Shown piece by piece: positions 7,947-18,684 of a stretch of 37,932 nucleotides of DNA. Source of the DNA: Micromonosporaceae bacterium (GTDB lineage: Bacteria > Actinomycetota > Actinomycetes > Mycobacteriales > Micromonosporaceae); NCBI GenBank assembly GCA_009380105.1, contig WHSM01000004.1, positions 1 through 37,932 on the forward strand. The letters are read 5' to 3'. How positions within the stretch are numbered: position 1 is the first letter of the stretch; every line of letters starts with the position of its first letter. A program made the position numbers and the translations under genes. The notes beneath the pieces were generated by a model that was not told the origin of the DNA, made no database searches, and worked only from the letters and a program-made list of their open reading frames with translations.

Positions 7947-9062
7947 TCAGTCGGAAGGCAGCAGATGGGCGTTGACGTCGCGCGCCGCGTCGGCCAGATC
8001 GGCGATCTCCACCACCTCGACACCGGCCTGCCGCAGCCGCTCGTCGCCGGTTCCGTCCACGAACCGGGCCGGTTCGCGCAGCGCGTACACCACCCGGCGA
8101 ACTCCGGCGGCGACGGTCAGCTCGGCGCACGGACGGGGCCGGGACGCACGCGCGCCGCACGGCTCCAGCGAACTGTAGAGGGTGGCGCCGGGCAGGCGCG
8201 AATCCTCCGGGTCGACCTTGCGCAAGGCGGCTTCCTCGGCGTGCTCGATCGGGTCGCTTTCGCGGGACCAGCCGGCCGCGATCTCGGAACCGTCGGCGGC
8301 GACCAGCACGGCGCCCACCGAGAACGCCGTGCGCGACGGCGGGCAGCGCCGGGACAGCGCGATCGCTCTGGTCAGCCACTCACGGTCCGCGGGCCGCTCA
8401 GTCACCGCGTACCGCATCAACACACAGTCACCGACGCGCCGGGTCTCGAGCAGCGTCAGCGACCCGGCCGGCGCCGAGCCGGGGCGCAGCCACCGGGGCG
8501 CGTCGGCGTCTCCGACGAGCCGGGGCGCCACAGTCAGGTGCAGCTCGTCGGCGAGCCCGGCCGACAGGAACCAGCTCAGGATCCCGCCGCCGCCCTCCAC
8601 CATCAGCCGTTCCACGCCGCGCCGCGCCAGGTCGCCGACGATCCAGGCCAGCTCCGGGTCGGCGCCGGCGTCGATCACCGCGGCCCGCCCCGCGAGGCGG
8701 GCGTCGAGCTTCTCGGCGGCGCCGCTCGCGGCGTACACGAGCTTGGGGGCCTCGCCGAGTGTGAAAAACCGGGCCGCCGGATCGAGGTCGCCGCTGCGGG
8801 TGATCGTCACCTTCGCGGGATCGGGCGCCAGGCCGCGTTCGGCTCGCGCCGCCTGCCGCGCCTGCGACCGCAGCACCAGTCGAGGATCATCTCTGCGTAC
8901 GGTGTTCGCGCCGACCAGGATCGCGTCGACACCTGCCCGCACCTCGTCCACCCGGTCGAGGTCGGCTTCGCCCGACAGGATCAGCCGCTCCGGCGAGCTG
9001 TCGTCGAGGTAGCCGTCGACCGAGATCGCGCAGCTCAGGAGCGTGTGCGGCCGGTGGATCAC
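7947..9062 (-). CDS. Fused RibD-C-type reductase (N-terminal) plus cytidine/deoxycytidylate deaminase-like domain (C-terminal)
   Basis: Likely GTG start at 9062: VIHRPHTLLSCAISVDGYLDD...LMVEGGGGILSWFLSAGLADELHLTVAPRLVGD (RibD_C/DHFR-like) followed by HAEEAALRKVD...SSLEPCGARASRPRPCAE (HAE / PC...C zinc deaminase). Confidence 0.82.
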   Translation of the reverse strand: MIHRPHTLLSCAISVDGYLDDSSPERLILSGEADLDRVDEVRAGVDAILVGANTVRRDDPRLVLRSQARQAARAERGLAPDPAKVTITRSGDLDPAARFFTLGEAPKLVYAASGAAEKLDARLAGRAAVIDAGADPELAWIVGDLARRGVERLMVEGGGGILSWFLSAGLADELHLTVAPRLVGDADAPRWLRPGSAPAGSLTLLETRRVGDCVLMRYAVTERPADREWLTRAIALSRRCPPSRTAFSVGAVLVAADGSEIAAGWSRESDPIEHAEEAALRKVDPEDSRLPGATLYSSLEPCGARASRPRPCAELTVAAGVRRVVYALREPARFVDGTGDERLRQAGVEVVEIADLADAARDVNAHLLPSD

Positions 9063-9156
9063 ACTTTCACCGTACTCACACGCCGACAAGACCATGATCA
9101 GCAGGCCGCGCCGCAGCACCACGAGCCGACACCGTCGCGGCCGCAATGGTGAGGGT

Positions 9157-9172
9157 GATATCATGCGATATC
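9157..9172. promoter_or_regulatory. Putative vapBC operator GATATC-ATGC-GATATC
   Basis: Two GATATC sites separated by 4 nt, immediately before the AGGAGGTG ribosome-binding site of the antitoxin gene. Confidence 0.5.
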
Positions 9173-9185
9173 TAGGAGGTGACCG

Positions 9186-9407
9186 ATGCCGAATGTGCTG
9201 GTTCGTGATGTCCCGGAAGACGTGTTGGCGGCCATTGACGCGCACGCTTCCCGCCTCGGCTTGTCGCGCAGCGAATATGTCCGTCGCCAGTTGAGCCAAG
9301 ATGCGGAGCGCTCGGCGGCTTCGGTGACGAGCGAGCATCTTCGGCGGTTCGCCGCCACATTCGGCGACCTGAGCGATCCTGACGTCATGGCGGAGGCCTG
9401 GAGGTGA
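9186..9407 (+). CDS. VapB-type ribbon-helix-helix antitoxin
   Basis: [43 protein letters not shown] = RHH; strong AGGAGGTG RBS; followed by PIN gene. Confidence 0.88.
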   Translation: MPNVLVRDVPEDVLAAIDAHASRLGLSRSEYVRRQLSQDAERSAASVTSEHLRRFAATFGDLSDPDVMAEAWR

Positions 9408-9417
9408 CGCGTCGGTC

Positions 9418-9828
9418 ATGACCACAAGACACTGGTTGGTCGACAAGTCGGCACTTGTCCGTCTGGGCGCCAGCCCGGAGGTCGACGTTTGGGCTGCTCG
9501 TATCGAGCGGGGACTCGTTCGAATCACGACGGTGACACTCCTAGAGGTCGGCTACTCCGCCAGGTCGGCTGATGCCCTCCGATCCGGCATGCGGAACCCT
9601 CCGATCTCAGCCATGCCTGTCGAGTACGCCACTCCTGCGATCGAGGATCGCGCGGTCGAGGTGCTCGCGCTGCTGGCCGATCGAGGACATCATCGGGCGC
9701 CTTCGGTCCCGGACCTGCTGATTGCGGCGGCAGGCGAACTTGCCGGACTGACGGTCCTCCATTGCGATAAGGACTTCGAGTTGATCGCCGATGTCACTGG
9801 CCAAGATGTGGAGCGCTTGGACCCCTGA
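9418..9828 (+). CDS. VapC-type PIN domain ribonuclease toxin
   Basis: [16 protein letters not shown]...[13 protein letters not shown]...[40 protein letters not shown] = PIN fold acidic motif set. Confidence 0.92.
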   Translation: MTTRHWLVDKSALVRLGASPEVDVWAARIERGLVRITTVTLLEVGYSARSADALRSGMRNPPISAMPVEYATPAIEDRAVEVLALLADRGHHRAPSVPDLLIAAAGELAGLTVLHCDKDFELIADVTGQDVERLDP

Positions 9829-10027
9829 CGGACTCGTAGACTGACTGGGCGGGTCGGCCGGTGATCAGCTGCCAGAGGGCGATGGCGACGATCGACAACA
9901 GCACCGCGACGTTGGCCATCGTGAACAGCCACACTGCGCCCAGCAGGCCGCGCCGCAGCAGCCGGTGGTGCGGCGGAACCTCCTCGGCGTGGTCGCCGCT
10001 GGCGGTGACGGCTCGGTTTTCGGACAC
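9794..10027 (-). CDS. Small single-pass membrane protein or gene remnant; copy A of a repeated TM segment (GTG start)
   Basis: [38 protein letters not shown]; about 87% nucleotide identity over 115 nt with the 3' end of the GTPase gene at 16956..18680. Confidence 0.45.
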   Translation of the reverse strand: MSENRAVTASGDHAEEVPPHHRLLRRGLLGAVWLFTMANVAVLLSIVAIALWQLITGRPAQSVYESVRGPSAPHLGQ

Positions 10028-10096
10028 CTGCGGAACGAGTCCGTGCCGCTGAGCAGCGGGTAGATCGGCGCGGGCTCAAGTTGTGCCGACAGTCGT

Positions 10097-10789
10097 CTAC
10101 ATGTGCGGTCGGCCGGGTGGGTCGCAGACGAGCTTGGTGACGAGGTCGGTGTCCCTTAGGTGGGGTAGGACGGCGTCGGCGCCCTCCTCGCGTAGCTTCT
10201 TCTCGTCGCTACGGCCGGAGGCCACGGCGATTACCCGCACGTTGTTGTCGTGACCGGCGCGGATGTCTGCTGGGGTGTCGCCGATGAGGACCGCGTCGGA
10301 GGCCGCGGCGCTGGCGCGGTCGAGGGCGAGGCGGACGAGTTCGGCGCGCACGTCGTTCTCCTCGCCGTAGGCGCCGAGGTCCCAGCGGATGTGCCGTGCC
10401 AGGTCGAAGACCTTCAGCTTGATCTCGGCGACAGCGCGGACGTTGCCGCTCACGACGGTCTGCGTCACGTCGGGCATAGTGGCGATGGCATCGAGCGCGG
10501 CCGCTGCGCCGGGCAGGGCCTGGCCGCGTTCGCGGAGTTCGGCGGCCCGCTTGACGTGTTCCTCGGCGAGGGCGCGGGCGAACCGTTCAAAGTCCGCGCG
10601 GCCCGCATCTATGCCGTGCAGCTTGGCGGTCTCGCGGAAAATGACGGCTTCGGTGATGCCGTCGATCTTCGCTTGCCGGCGCATCACCCGCCCGGTCGTG
10701 CGCAGAAACGCGGCGGCGGACAACTCGTGGCCCACGCCCCGGGTGGCGATCAGTGTGTGATCGATGTCCCACAGGACCAGTCCCGCCAT
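10097..10789 (-). CDS. HAD-superfamily hydrolase
   Basis: MAGLVLWDIDHTLIATRGVG (HAD motif I DxDxT), QTVVSGNVRAVAEIKL, DAVLIGDTPADIRAGHDNNVRVIAVASG (motif IV). Confidence 0.9.
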   Translation of the reverse strand: MAGLVLWDIDHTLIATRGVGHELSAAAFLRTTGRVMRRQAKIDGITEAVIFRETAKLHGIDAGRADFERFARALAEEHVKRAAELRERGQALPGAAAALDAIATMPDVTQTVVSGNVRAVAEIKLKVFDLARHIRWDLGAYGEENDVRAELVRLALDRASAAASDAVLIGDTPADIRAGHDNNVRVIAVASGRSDEKKLREEGADAVLPHLRDTDLVTKLVCDPPGRPHM

Positions 10790-10871
10790 GGCCCGCACCT
10801 TCTCCCATCAACAACCAACAGCACCACGTCCACCGTCTGCATCGGCCGCTATCCCCGGTAGGGGTCATCCT

Positions 10872-10887
10872 GACACCATGCAGTGTC
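10872..10887. promoter_or_regulatory. Weak inverted repeat GACAC-N6-GTGTC upstream of the second XRE gene
   Basis: 5-bp arms, 66 nt upstream of the ATG at 10954. Confidence 0.25.
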
Positions 10888-10953
10888 GGAGGGTGAGTGT
10901 CGCGTCCTACGCTGAAGCGACCAAGAGGCTCCGGGGGAAGGCGGTTGGGCGGA

Positions 10954-12162
10954 ATGAGTTTACCGAGACTGCCCGTGGGGGAGCGCATCCGCTACTACCG
11001 TGGGCAGGCGCACCGCACACAGGCCGCCATCGCCGGCCTGTGTGGCGTCACCGGCCGCTACCTTTCCCTGATCGAGAACGGCCGGAAGACCCCCTCCGTC
11101 GACCTGCTCGCTCGCTTGGCGCGCGAACTCGGCGTGCCCATCGCCGCGCTGCTCAGCGATGAACAGGTGACAGGGCCTGCCGTGGCGGTGACAGCAGCGC
11201 CAGACGTGGCTCGCAGCTTGACGGGTTTCGCCCCGTCGAGCAGCGCCGAGCCCGCCACCCCTGCGCAACTGCGCGAGCGAGTCGACAGCGCGTGGCGAAC
11301 CTGGCAGTCCAGCCCAGGTCGATTTACCGAGGCCGCCGCCATCCTCCCCCCACTGATAGGAGACGTCGAGCGCGCCGTCCACGCCTGCCGTGCTAATGGC
11401 GTTGCCAACCGCCGAGACATCCTGCGCGTCGCAGCGGACCTTTACGGGCTGCTGCGCTCCTACTGCCGCCGCACCGGCCGCCTCGACCTCTCGCTCATGG
11501 TCGCCGACCGCGCCGTCCGCGCCGCCGAGGACGCCGACGATCCGGTCCGGATCGCCGCCGGCCGGTGGAACCTCAGCCACGTCCTGCTGTCCCACGACGA
11601 GCCCAGCGCCGTCGAGCAGGCTCGCGCCATAGCCCTCGACGCCGCCGACCAACTGCGGATGACAGCGCGGACGCGGAAAGCTGACGCTGTACGCGGTGCC
11701 CTGGAACTGGTCACTGTCGTCGCCGACGCCCGCCAGCGTCGTTGGTGGGACGCGCGCAGGCGCCTGCGTGAGCGTGCCATGCCCCTCGCGCAGCAGATCG
11801 GTGAGGGCAATGCCATGTGGACAGTGTTCGGTCCCACCAATGTGAAGTTGCATGCAGTGAGCGTCGAGGTGCTCGCCGGGGAGGCCAGCGAGGGGCTGCG
11901 AGTTGCTGACCAGATCGACCCCTCCCGACTGCCTTCGCGGGAGCGGCGTTTCACCTTTGGCCTGGAGGTCGCGCGGTGTCACGACCTGCGCCGCGAGGAC
12001 GCCGCCGTCCTAGTGCACCTGCTGAGCCTTGAGCAGTTGGCGCCGGAAGACCTGCAGCGAAGCCCGCTGGCCTGCAACCTGGTCACAGGGCTACTGCGCC
12101 GTGCCCGGCCGACTCACCGCCGCCAGATCGCCGCGTTGGCCGGGCGCCTGAGCCTCGTTTAA
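10954..12162 (+). CDS. XRE-family HTH regulator with C-terminal TPR-like region (paralogue of 4230..5441)
   Basis: MSLPRLPVGERIRYYRGQAHRTQAAIAGLCGVTGRYLSLIENGRKTPSVDLLARLARELGV; C-terminus aligns by eye with the first XRE protein (AWRTWxxS...AILPxLI; VADRAVRAAEDADDPVRI vs CVDRGMQASLESDDPLSI). Confidence 0.87.
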   Translation: MSLPRLPVGERIRYYRGQAHRTQAAIAGLCGVTGRYLSLIENGRKTPSVDLLARLARELGVPIAALLSDEQVTGPAVAVTAAPDVARSLTGFAPSSSAEPATPAQLRERVDSAWRTWQSSPGRFTEAAAILPPLIGDVERAVHACRANGVANRRDILRVAADLYGLLRSYCRRTGRLDLSLMVADRAVRAAEDADDPVRIAAGRWNLSHVLLSHDEPSAVEQARAIALDAADQLRMTARTRKADAVRGALELVTVVADARQRRWWDARRRLRERAMPLAQQIGEGNAMWTVFGPTNVKLHAVSVEVLAGEASEGLRVADQIDPSRLPSRERRFTFGLEVARCHDLRREDAAVLVHLLSLEQLAPEDLQRSPLACNLVTGLLRRARPTHRRQIAALAGRLSLV

Positions 12163-12182
12163 CCCGTACCCGAACCACCGGT

Positions 12183-12207
12183 CGACCCGAACTGCCAGTT
12201 CGGGTCG
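12183..12207. promoter_or_regulatory. 25-bp palindrome CGACCCGAACTG-C-CAGTTCGGGTCG (operator or terminator)
   Basis: Perfect 12-bp arms with 1-nt centre, 20 nt after the XRE stop codon; no U-tract follows. Confidence 0.6.
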
Positions 12208-12380
12208 CACCCCCGACTCCTGCCTACCGTCACGTTCACACCGAGTCACGGTGAGTTGGCTCCCCGCCGTTGAGACGCGGACTCGCCTCAGCGCGGGTGA
12301 GTCAACATCAGCGCCCGTATCGATCCAACCGCTGACGCTCGTCGCGGCGGCGGACATGAACAACTGGAGGAGAACGGTGG

Positions 12381-12470
12381 ATGGCGGAACCGTTGGACAG
12401 CTTCGGCGGCCTAACTTGCGACGCCTTCGAATCCCTGGTCGCCCGCAGCAGCGTCGGGTTGACGCTCTGA
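12381..12470 (+). CDS. Possible 29-aa peptide MAEPLDSFGGLTCDAFESLVARSSVGLTL
   Basis: ATG preceded by AACTGGAGGAG Shine-Dalgarno-like sequence; lies between the XRE regulator and the downstream small-gene pair. An overlapping alternative frame is also open. Confidence 0.35.
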   Translation: MAEPLDSFGGLTCDAFESLVARSSVGLTL

Positions 12471-12575
12471 CCGCGATCAGCCCTGGGCACGTGCACGGCC
12501 CCGACTGGTCGCCGGTGTGCGGGCGCGAGACCGACCGACACCAGTCGCCGGCCGAGACCGCAAGGGCTGCTGGCG

Positions 12576-12854
12576 ATGCCTGACAGTTGCGCAGTGCATG
12601 AGTACCGCATCCGGTTCCGGATCGACGGCGACGTGGGTGAGCGGCAGGTGCGGGCGGTGGCGGACTGCCGGGCGCAGACGATCACTGTGGAACTGCCCAA
12701 CGGAGCCCGCGCCACGGTAGACGTGGTCACCGCGCGGGCCGTGTGCATGCTGCTGCACGAGACGATCTACTCGGCGTTGGAGCCGACCGGGCCGCTGCTG
12801 CGCCTGGAACACAACTCGCCCGACGGTTGGGCGCTGGGTGGTGTGGGCCGGTGA
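12576..12854 (+). CDS. Hypothetical protein (92 aa)
   Basis: MPDSCAVHEYRIRFRIDGDVGERQVRAVADCRAQTITVELPNGARATVDVVTARAVCMLLHETIYSAL; stop overlaps the GTG start of the next ORF (GTGA). Confidence 0.5.
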   Translation: MPDSCAVHEYRIRFRIDGDVGERQVRAVADCRAQTITVELPNGARATVDVVTARAVCMLLHETIYSALEPTGPLLRLEHNSPDGWALGGVGR

Positions 12855-13138
12855 CCAGGATGGACGCCGTCCAGTTCGCCGCGTACGCGTGCCAGCAGAT
12901 CCGCGCCGCCGATGTGATCCTCGCCCAGCACCGCGAACAGGTCGGACTCTGCTCCTGTGGACGCTTTCTGCCGTGCAGCGCCGTTGCGTCCGTGGTCGGC
13001 CGGCGGCGGCACTTCGTCGACCGCCTCGGGCAGATCGCAGCACCGACCGTCGCGGCCAGCACCCGCGTCGGCGGCCCGCTCGACGGGGAGATCGTGCCGG
13101 CGCGATGCCGACGTCATGGCTCAGGCGTGGGATCTTGA
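12851..13138 (+). CDS. Hypothetical Cys-motif protein (GTG start 12851 or ATG 12860)
   Basis: VTRMDAVQFAAYACQQIRAADVILAQHREQVGLCSCGRFLPCSAVASVVGRRRHFVDRL; GTGA overlap with the upstream gene. Confidence 0.5.
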   Translation: MTRMDAVQFAAYACQQIRAADVILAQHREQVGLCSCGRFLPCSAVASVVGRRRHFVDRLGQIAAPTVAASTRVGGPLDGEIVPARCRRHGSGVGS

Positions 13139-13166
13139 TGCCGGGGGGAAAGAGACCCAGGCGTAG
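13104..13166 (+). pseudogene. Possible VapB-type antitoxin C-terminal remnant
   Basis: In the second forward frame, DADVMAQAWDLDAGGKETQA* resembles the VapB tail [10 protein letters not shown] at 9375-9407 (shared gacgtcatggc). Confidence 0.3.
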
Positions 13167-13438
13167 CTCACTCCGCTAGCGAGTTCAGGCGCGTTGTCGC
13201 GGCGAATGGTCTGCCAGCAGGATGAACCCGACCTTCATCAGACCGATGCCGATGCTCCGTTGCTGGACGCTCCCGAACGACGCCGGGATCTCGCCGGCCA
13301 CGCTGGTCAGGTAGAGCAGCCCTCCGATGGACGCCGCCAACACCCAACCGGTAGGCAGGGCGTTCAGCCACGGTTTCGGCTGATCGGCGCCGCTGTGTGT
13401 CCCATGCCGCGGATCTTGAGCGCCACCGCCCTGGCGGG

Positions 13439-13540
13439 TCAGTTGGCGATGAGTTGCCACAGGGCGATGGTGTCGAGGAACGACAGGATCGCCACGCTGG
13501 CCGCCGTGAACAGCCACACCGCGGCGGCCGTCCGCGTGGG
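13439..13540 (-). pseudogene. Copy B of the repeated TM segment, in frame immediately after the Tricorn stop codon
   Basis: Translation after TAA at 13541-13543: PTRTAAAVWLFTAASVAILSFLDTIALWQLIAN*; 40 of 42 nt match copy C across acaggatcgccacgctggcc...ccgtgaacagccacaccgcg. Confidence 0.5.
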
Positions 13541-16867
<3,327 letters not shown>

Positions 16868-16955
16868 CTGACCTCCCCGGCGTCGCAGGCTATGACGCTA
16901 CCGTGCCGGGGCCGCCTGTTGGATCATCCGCGGTCCCAGCGGCCACGGCGCAGTG

Positions 16956-18680
16956 TCATGGCAGGATGATGCGCCAGATCAGGATGGCTGCGACGGACAA
17001 CAGGATCGCCACGCTGGCCACCGTGAACAGCCACACCGCGCCCAGCAGGCCGCGCCGCAGCAGCCGGTGGTGCAGCGGGACCTCGTCGGTGTGCTCGGCG
17101 GCGGCGCTGACCGGCTCGGCTGCCAGGCCCACCACCGGGGCCACCCGGTCCCAGCCACGCCGGCCCTGCAGCGAACCTTCCGCCAGCCATCGCAGCGGCT
17201 CGACCAGCCGCTCGGACGGCAGGTCCAGGCCCGAGCCGAAGTAGCGCACCTGCCGCGCCGTGCGGTCCAGAGTGCGCATCGGGTTGCCCCAGCCGACCCA
17301 GCTCAGCCAGTCGCGCACCTGGTCGGCGGCGACCGAGCCGGGGCCGAAGCCGTCGGCGAGCGGCTGGCCCACCGAGGTCCGGCGGATCGCGTCGATCTTG
17401 GTCACCACGATCGCGACCCGGTCCAGTCGTCCTCCGTCCGGCCTGGTGCGGAGCGCCCCGACCAGCCGGTCGATCACGTGCGCCGGGTCCTCGGCCGAGG
17501 ACGTGACGTCGGCCAGCCGCTCCACCTCGGCGTCGGTGAGCGAGCGGCGCACGCCCTCCAGCGAGAGCGGGTCGACGATCACCAGCATCCCGCCGGCCAG
17601 GTCCAGGTAGCGCTGCCAGCCGATCCGGTCGGAGGTCGTGTAGTGCTCGCCGGGCGGGTCGAAAAGATACAGCAGGCAGCGCCCCGCGCCGTTCAGTTCC
17701 ACGTCCAGCACCGTCGCCTGCGGCAATTCCACGGGGGTACGCGGCACGCGCCCGCCCTGACGTAGCGCCGCGAGTCGCGCGGCGAAGGTCTCCGCTTCGC
17801 GCGGGTCGCTGAAGTGCACCCGCCCTTCGCCTTCCCTGAGCGCCCCGATGGCCAGGTGGGCGTACGTGCTCTTGCCGGCCGCCGGCCCGCCGACGATCGG
17901 CATGTGCACCAGGGGAGCGTGGCCGATGCTGCCGGCCAGCGGCCGGTGGCAGTGCGGGCAGGACGCGGCGAGCCGGCTGCGTCCCAACAGCACCGACGTG
18001 GGCAGCCCGGCGCCGCAGCGGCACATCCGCCGGAGCGCGCCGTGCCGGCCGGGCCGCAGATCCCGGTGCGCGGCGCCGCACCGCGGGCAGGTGTGCTCGG
18101 GGCGCGGGAAGGAGCGGTAGCAGCCCGGATGCGGGCACGCCGGCCGGGTGCGCCGGACCGAGACCAGCGCTCCGTCCAACCCTCGCATCAGGCCGACCCC
18201 GGCGAACTGCGCCACCGTGGCGAGGCCGGCGATCACGGCGTACACACCGGAGACGAGCAGGACCACGACGGCGCAGCCAACGGCAGCGGCGAGCAACCCC
18301 GTGACCACCGCGAGCCAGATCGGGGCCAGCAGGATCGCCTGCCAGCCGCCGACGAGCATCTGGGTGGCGCCGGCGCCGAGCAGCATCGCCGGCCGGCTCA
18401 CGGCGATCACGGTGTCCGCGAGCACCGCGGCGTAGTCCCGCCAGACCTGACCGGCCAGGTAGTGCGCGAACGCCGGCTCGTCGACGCTGGCAGACACCGG
18501 CGACGGGCCGTCGGCGAGCTTCGAGGTGAGCACTCGCCAGGCGCTGCTCAGGTACCGCAGCACGAACGCCGACATCGCCGCCGCGAACATCAGCCCCGCG
18601 AGGCCGACCAGCACCGGCCAGGCCAGCCACCACAGGAACGCCACGACGGCGGCCAGCAGCACCAACAGCGGGACACGCAT
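16956..18680 (-). CDS. Membrane-anchored zinc-ribbon P-loop GTPase (TRAFAC-like / double-GTPase type)
   Basis: N-terminal TM segments; CPHPGCYRSFPRPEHTCPRCGAAH...CRCG...CPHCHRPL zinc ribbons; VGGPAAGKSTYAHLAIGAL (G1), LYLFDPPGEHY (G3), IVVTKIDAIR (G4); C-terminal [32 protein letters not shown]. Confidence 0.8.
   Translation of the reverse strand: MRVPLLVLLAAVVAFLWWLAWPVLVGLAGLMFAAAMSAFVLRYLSSAWRVLTSKLADGPSPVSASVDEPAFAHYLAGQVWRDYAAVLADTVIAVSRPAMLLGAGATQMLVGGWQAILLAPIWLAVVTGLLAAAVGCAVVVLLVSGVYAVIAGLATVAQFAGVGLMRGLDGALVSVRRTRPACPHPGCYRSFPRPEHTCPRCGAAHRDLRPGRHGALRRMCRCGAGLPTSVLLGRSRLAASCPHCHRPLAGSIGHAPLVHMPIVGGPAAGKSTYAHLAIGALREGEGRVHFSDPREAETFAARLAALRQGGRVPRTPVELPQATVLDVELNGAGRCLLYLFDPPGEHYTTSDRIGWQRYLDLAGGMLVIVDPLSLEGVRRSLTDAEVERLADVTSSAEDPAHVIDRLVGALRTRPDGGRLDRVAIVVTKIDAIRRTSVGQPLADGFGPGSVAADQVRDWLSWVGWGNPMRTLDRTARQVRYFGSGLDLPSERLVEPLRWLAEGSLQGRRGWDRVAPVVGLAAEPVSAAAEHTDEVPLHHRLLRRGLLGAVWLFTVASVAILLSVAAILIWRIILP
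16983..17097 (-). repeat. Copy C of the repeated TM-segment sequence (copy A 9881..9995; copy B 13439..13540)
   Basis: Hand alignment with copy A: 100 of 115 nt identical, including a 36-nt exact run gcgcccagcaggccgcgccgcagcagccggtggtgc (9936-9971 / 17038-17073). Confidence 0.75.
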
Positions 18681-18684
18681 CGCG

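Noticed and set aside
6000-9152. Large forward ORF (1050 aa) and reverse ORF 5887..8379 over the ATPase/reductase region
   Set aside because: Arg/Pro/Gly-rich shadow frames opposite or out of frame with recognisable genes; typical of high-GC DNA.
12420-12445. tRNA T-loop-like string TTCGAATCC (also GTTCGAATC near 9518)
   Set aside because: No acceptor or anticodon stem could be drawn around either; both lie in protein-coding frames.
16875-16911. CCCCGGC...GCCGGGG as a terminator between the GTPase operon and the Tricorn gene
   Set aside because: 7-bp arms with a 23-nt loop; too weak to call in this GC-rich DNA.
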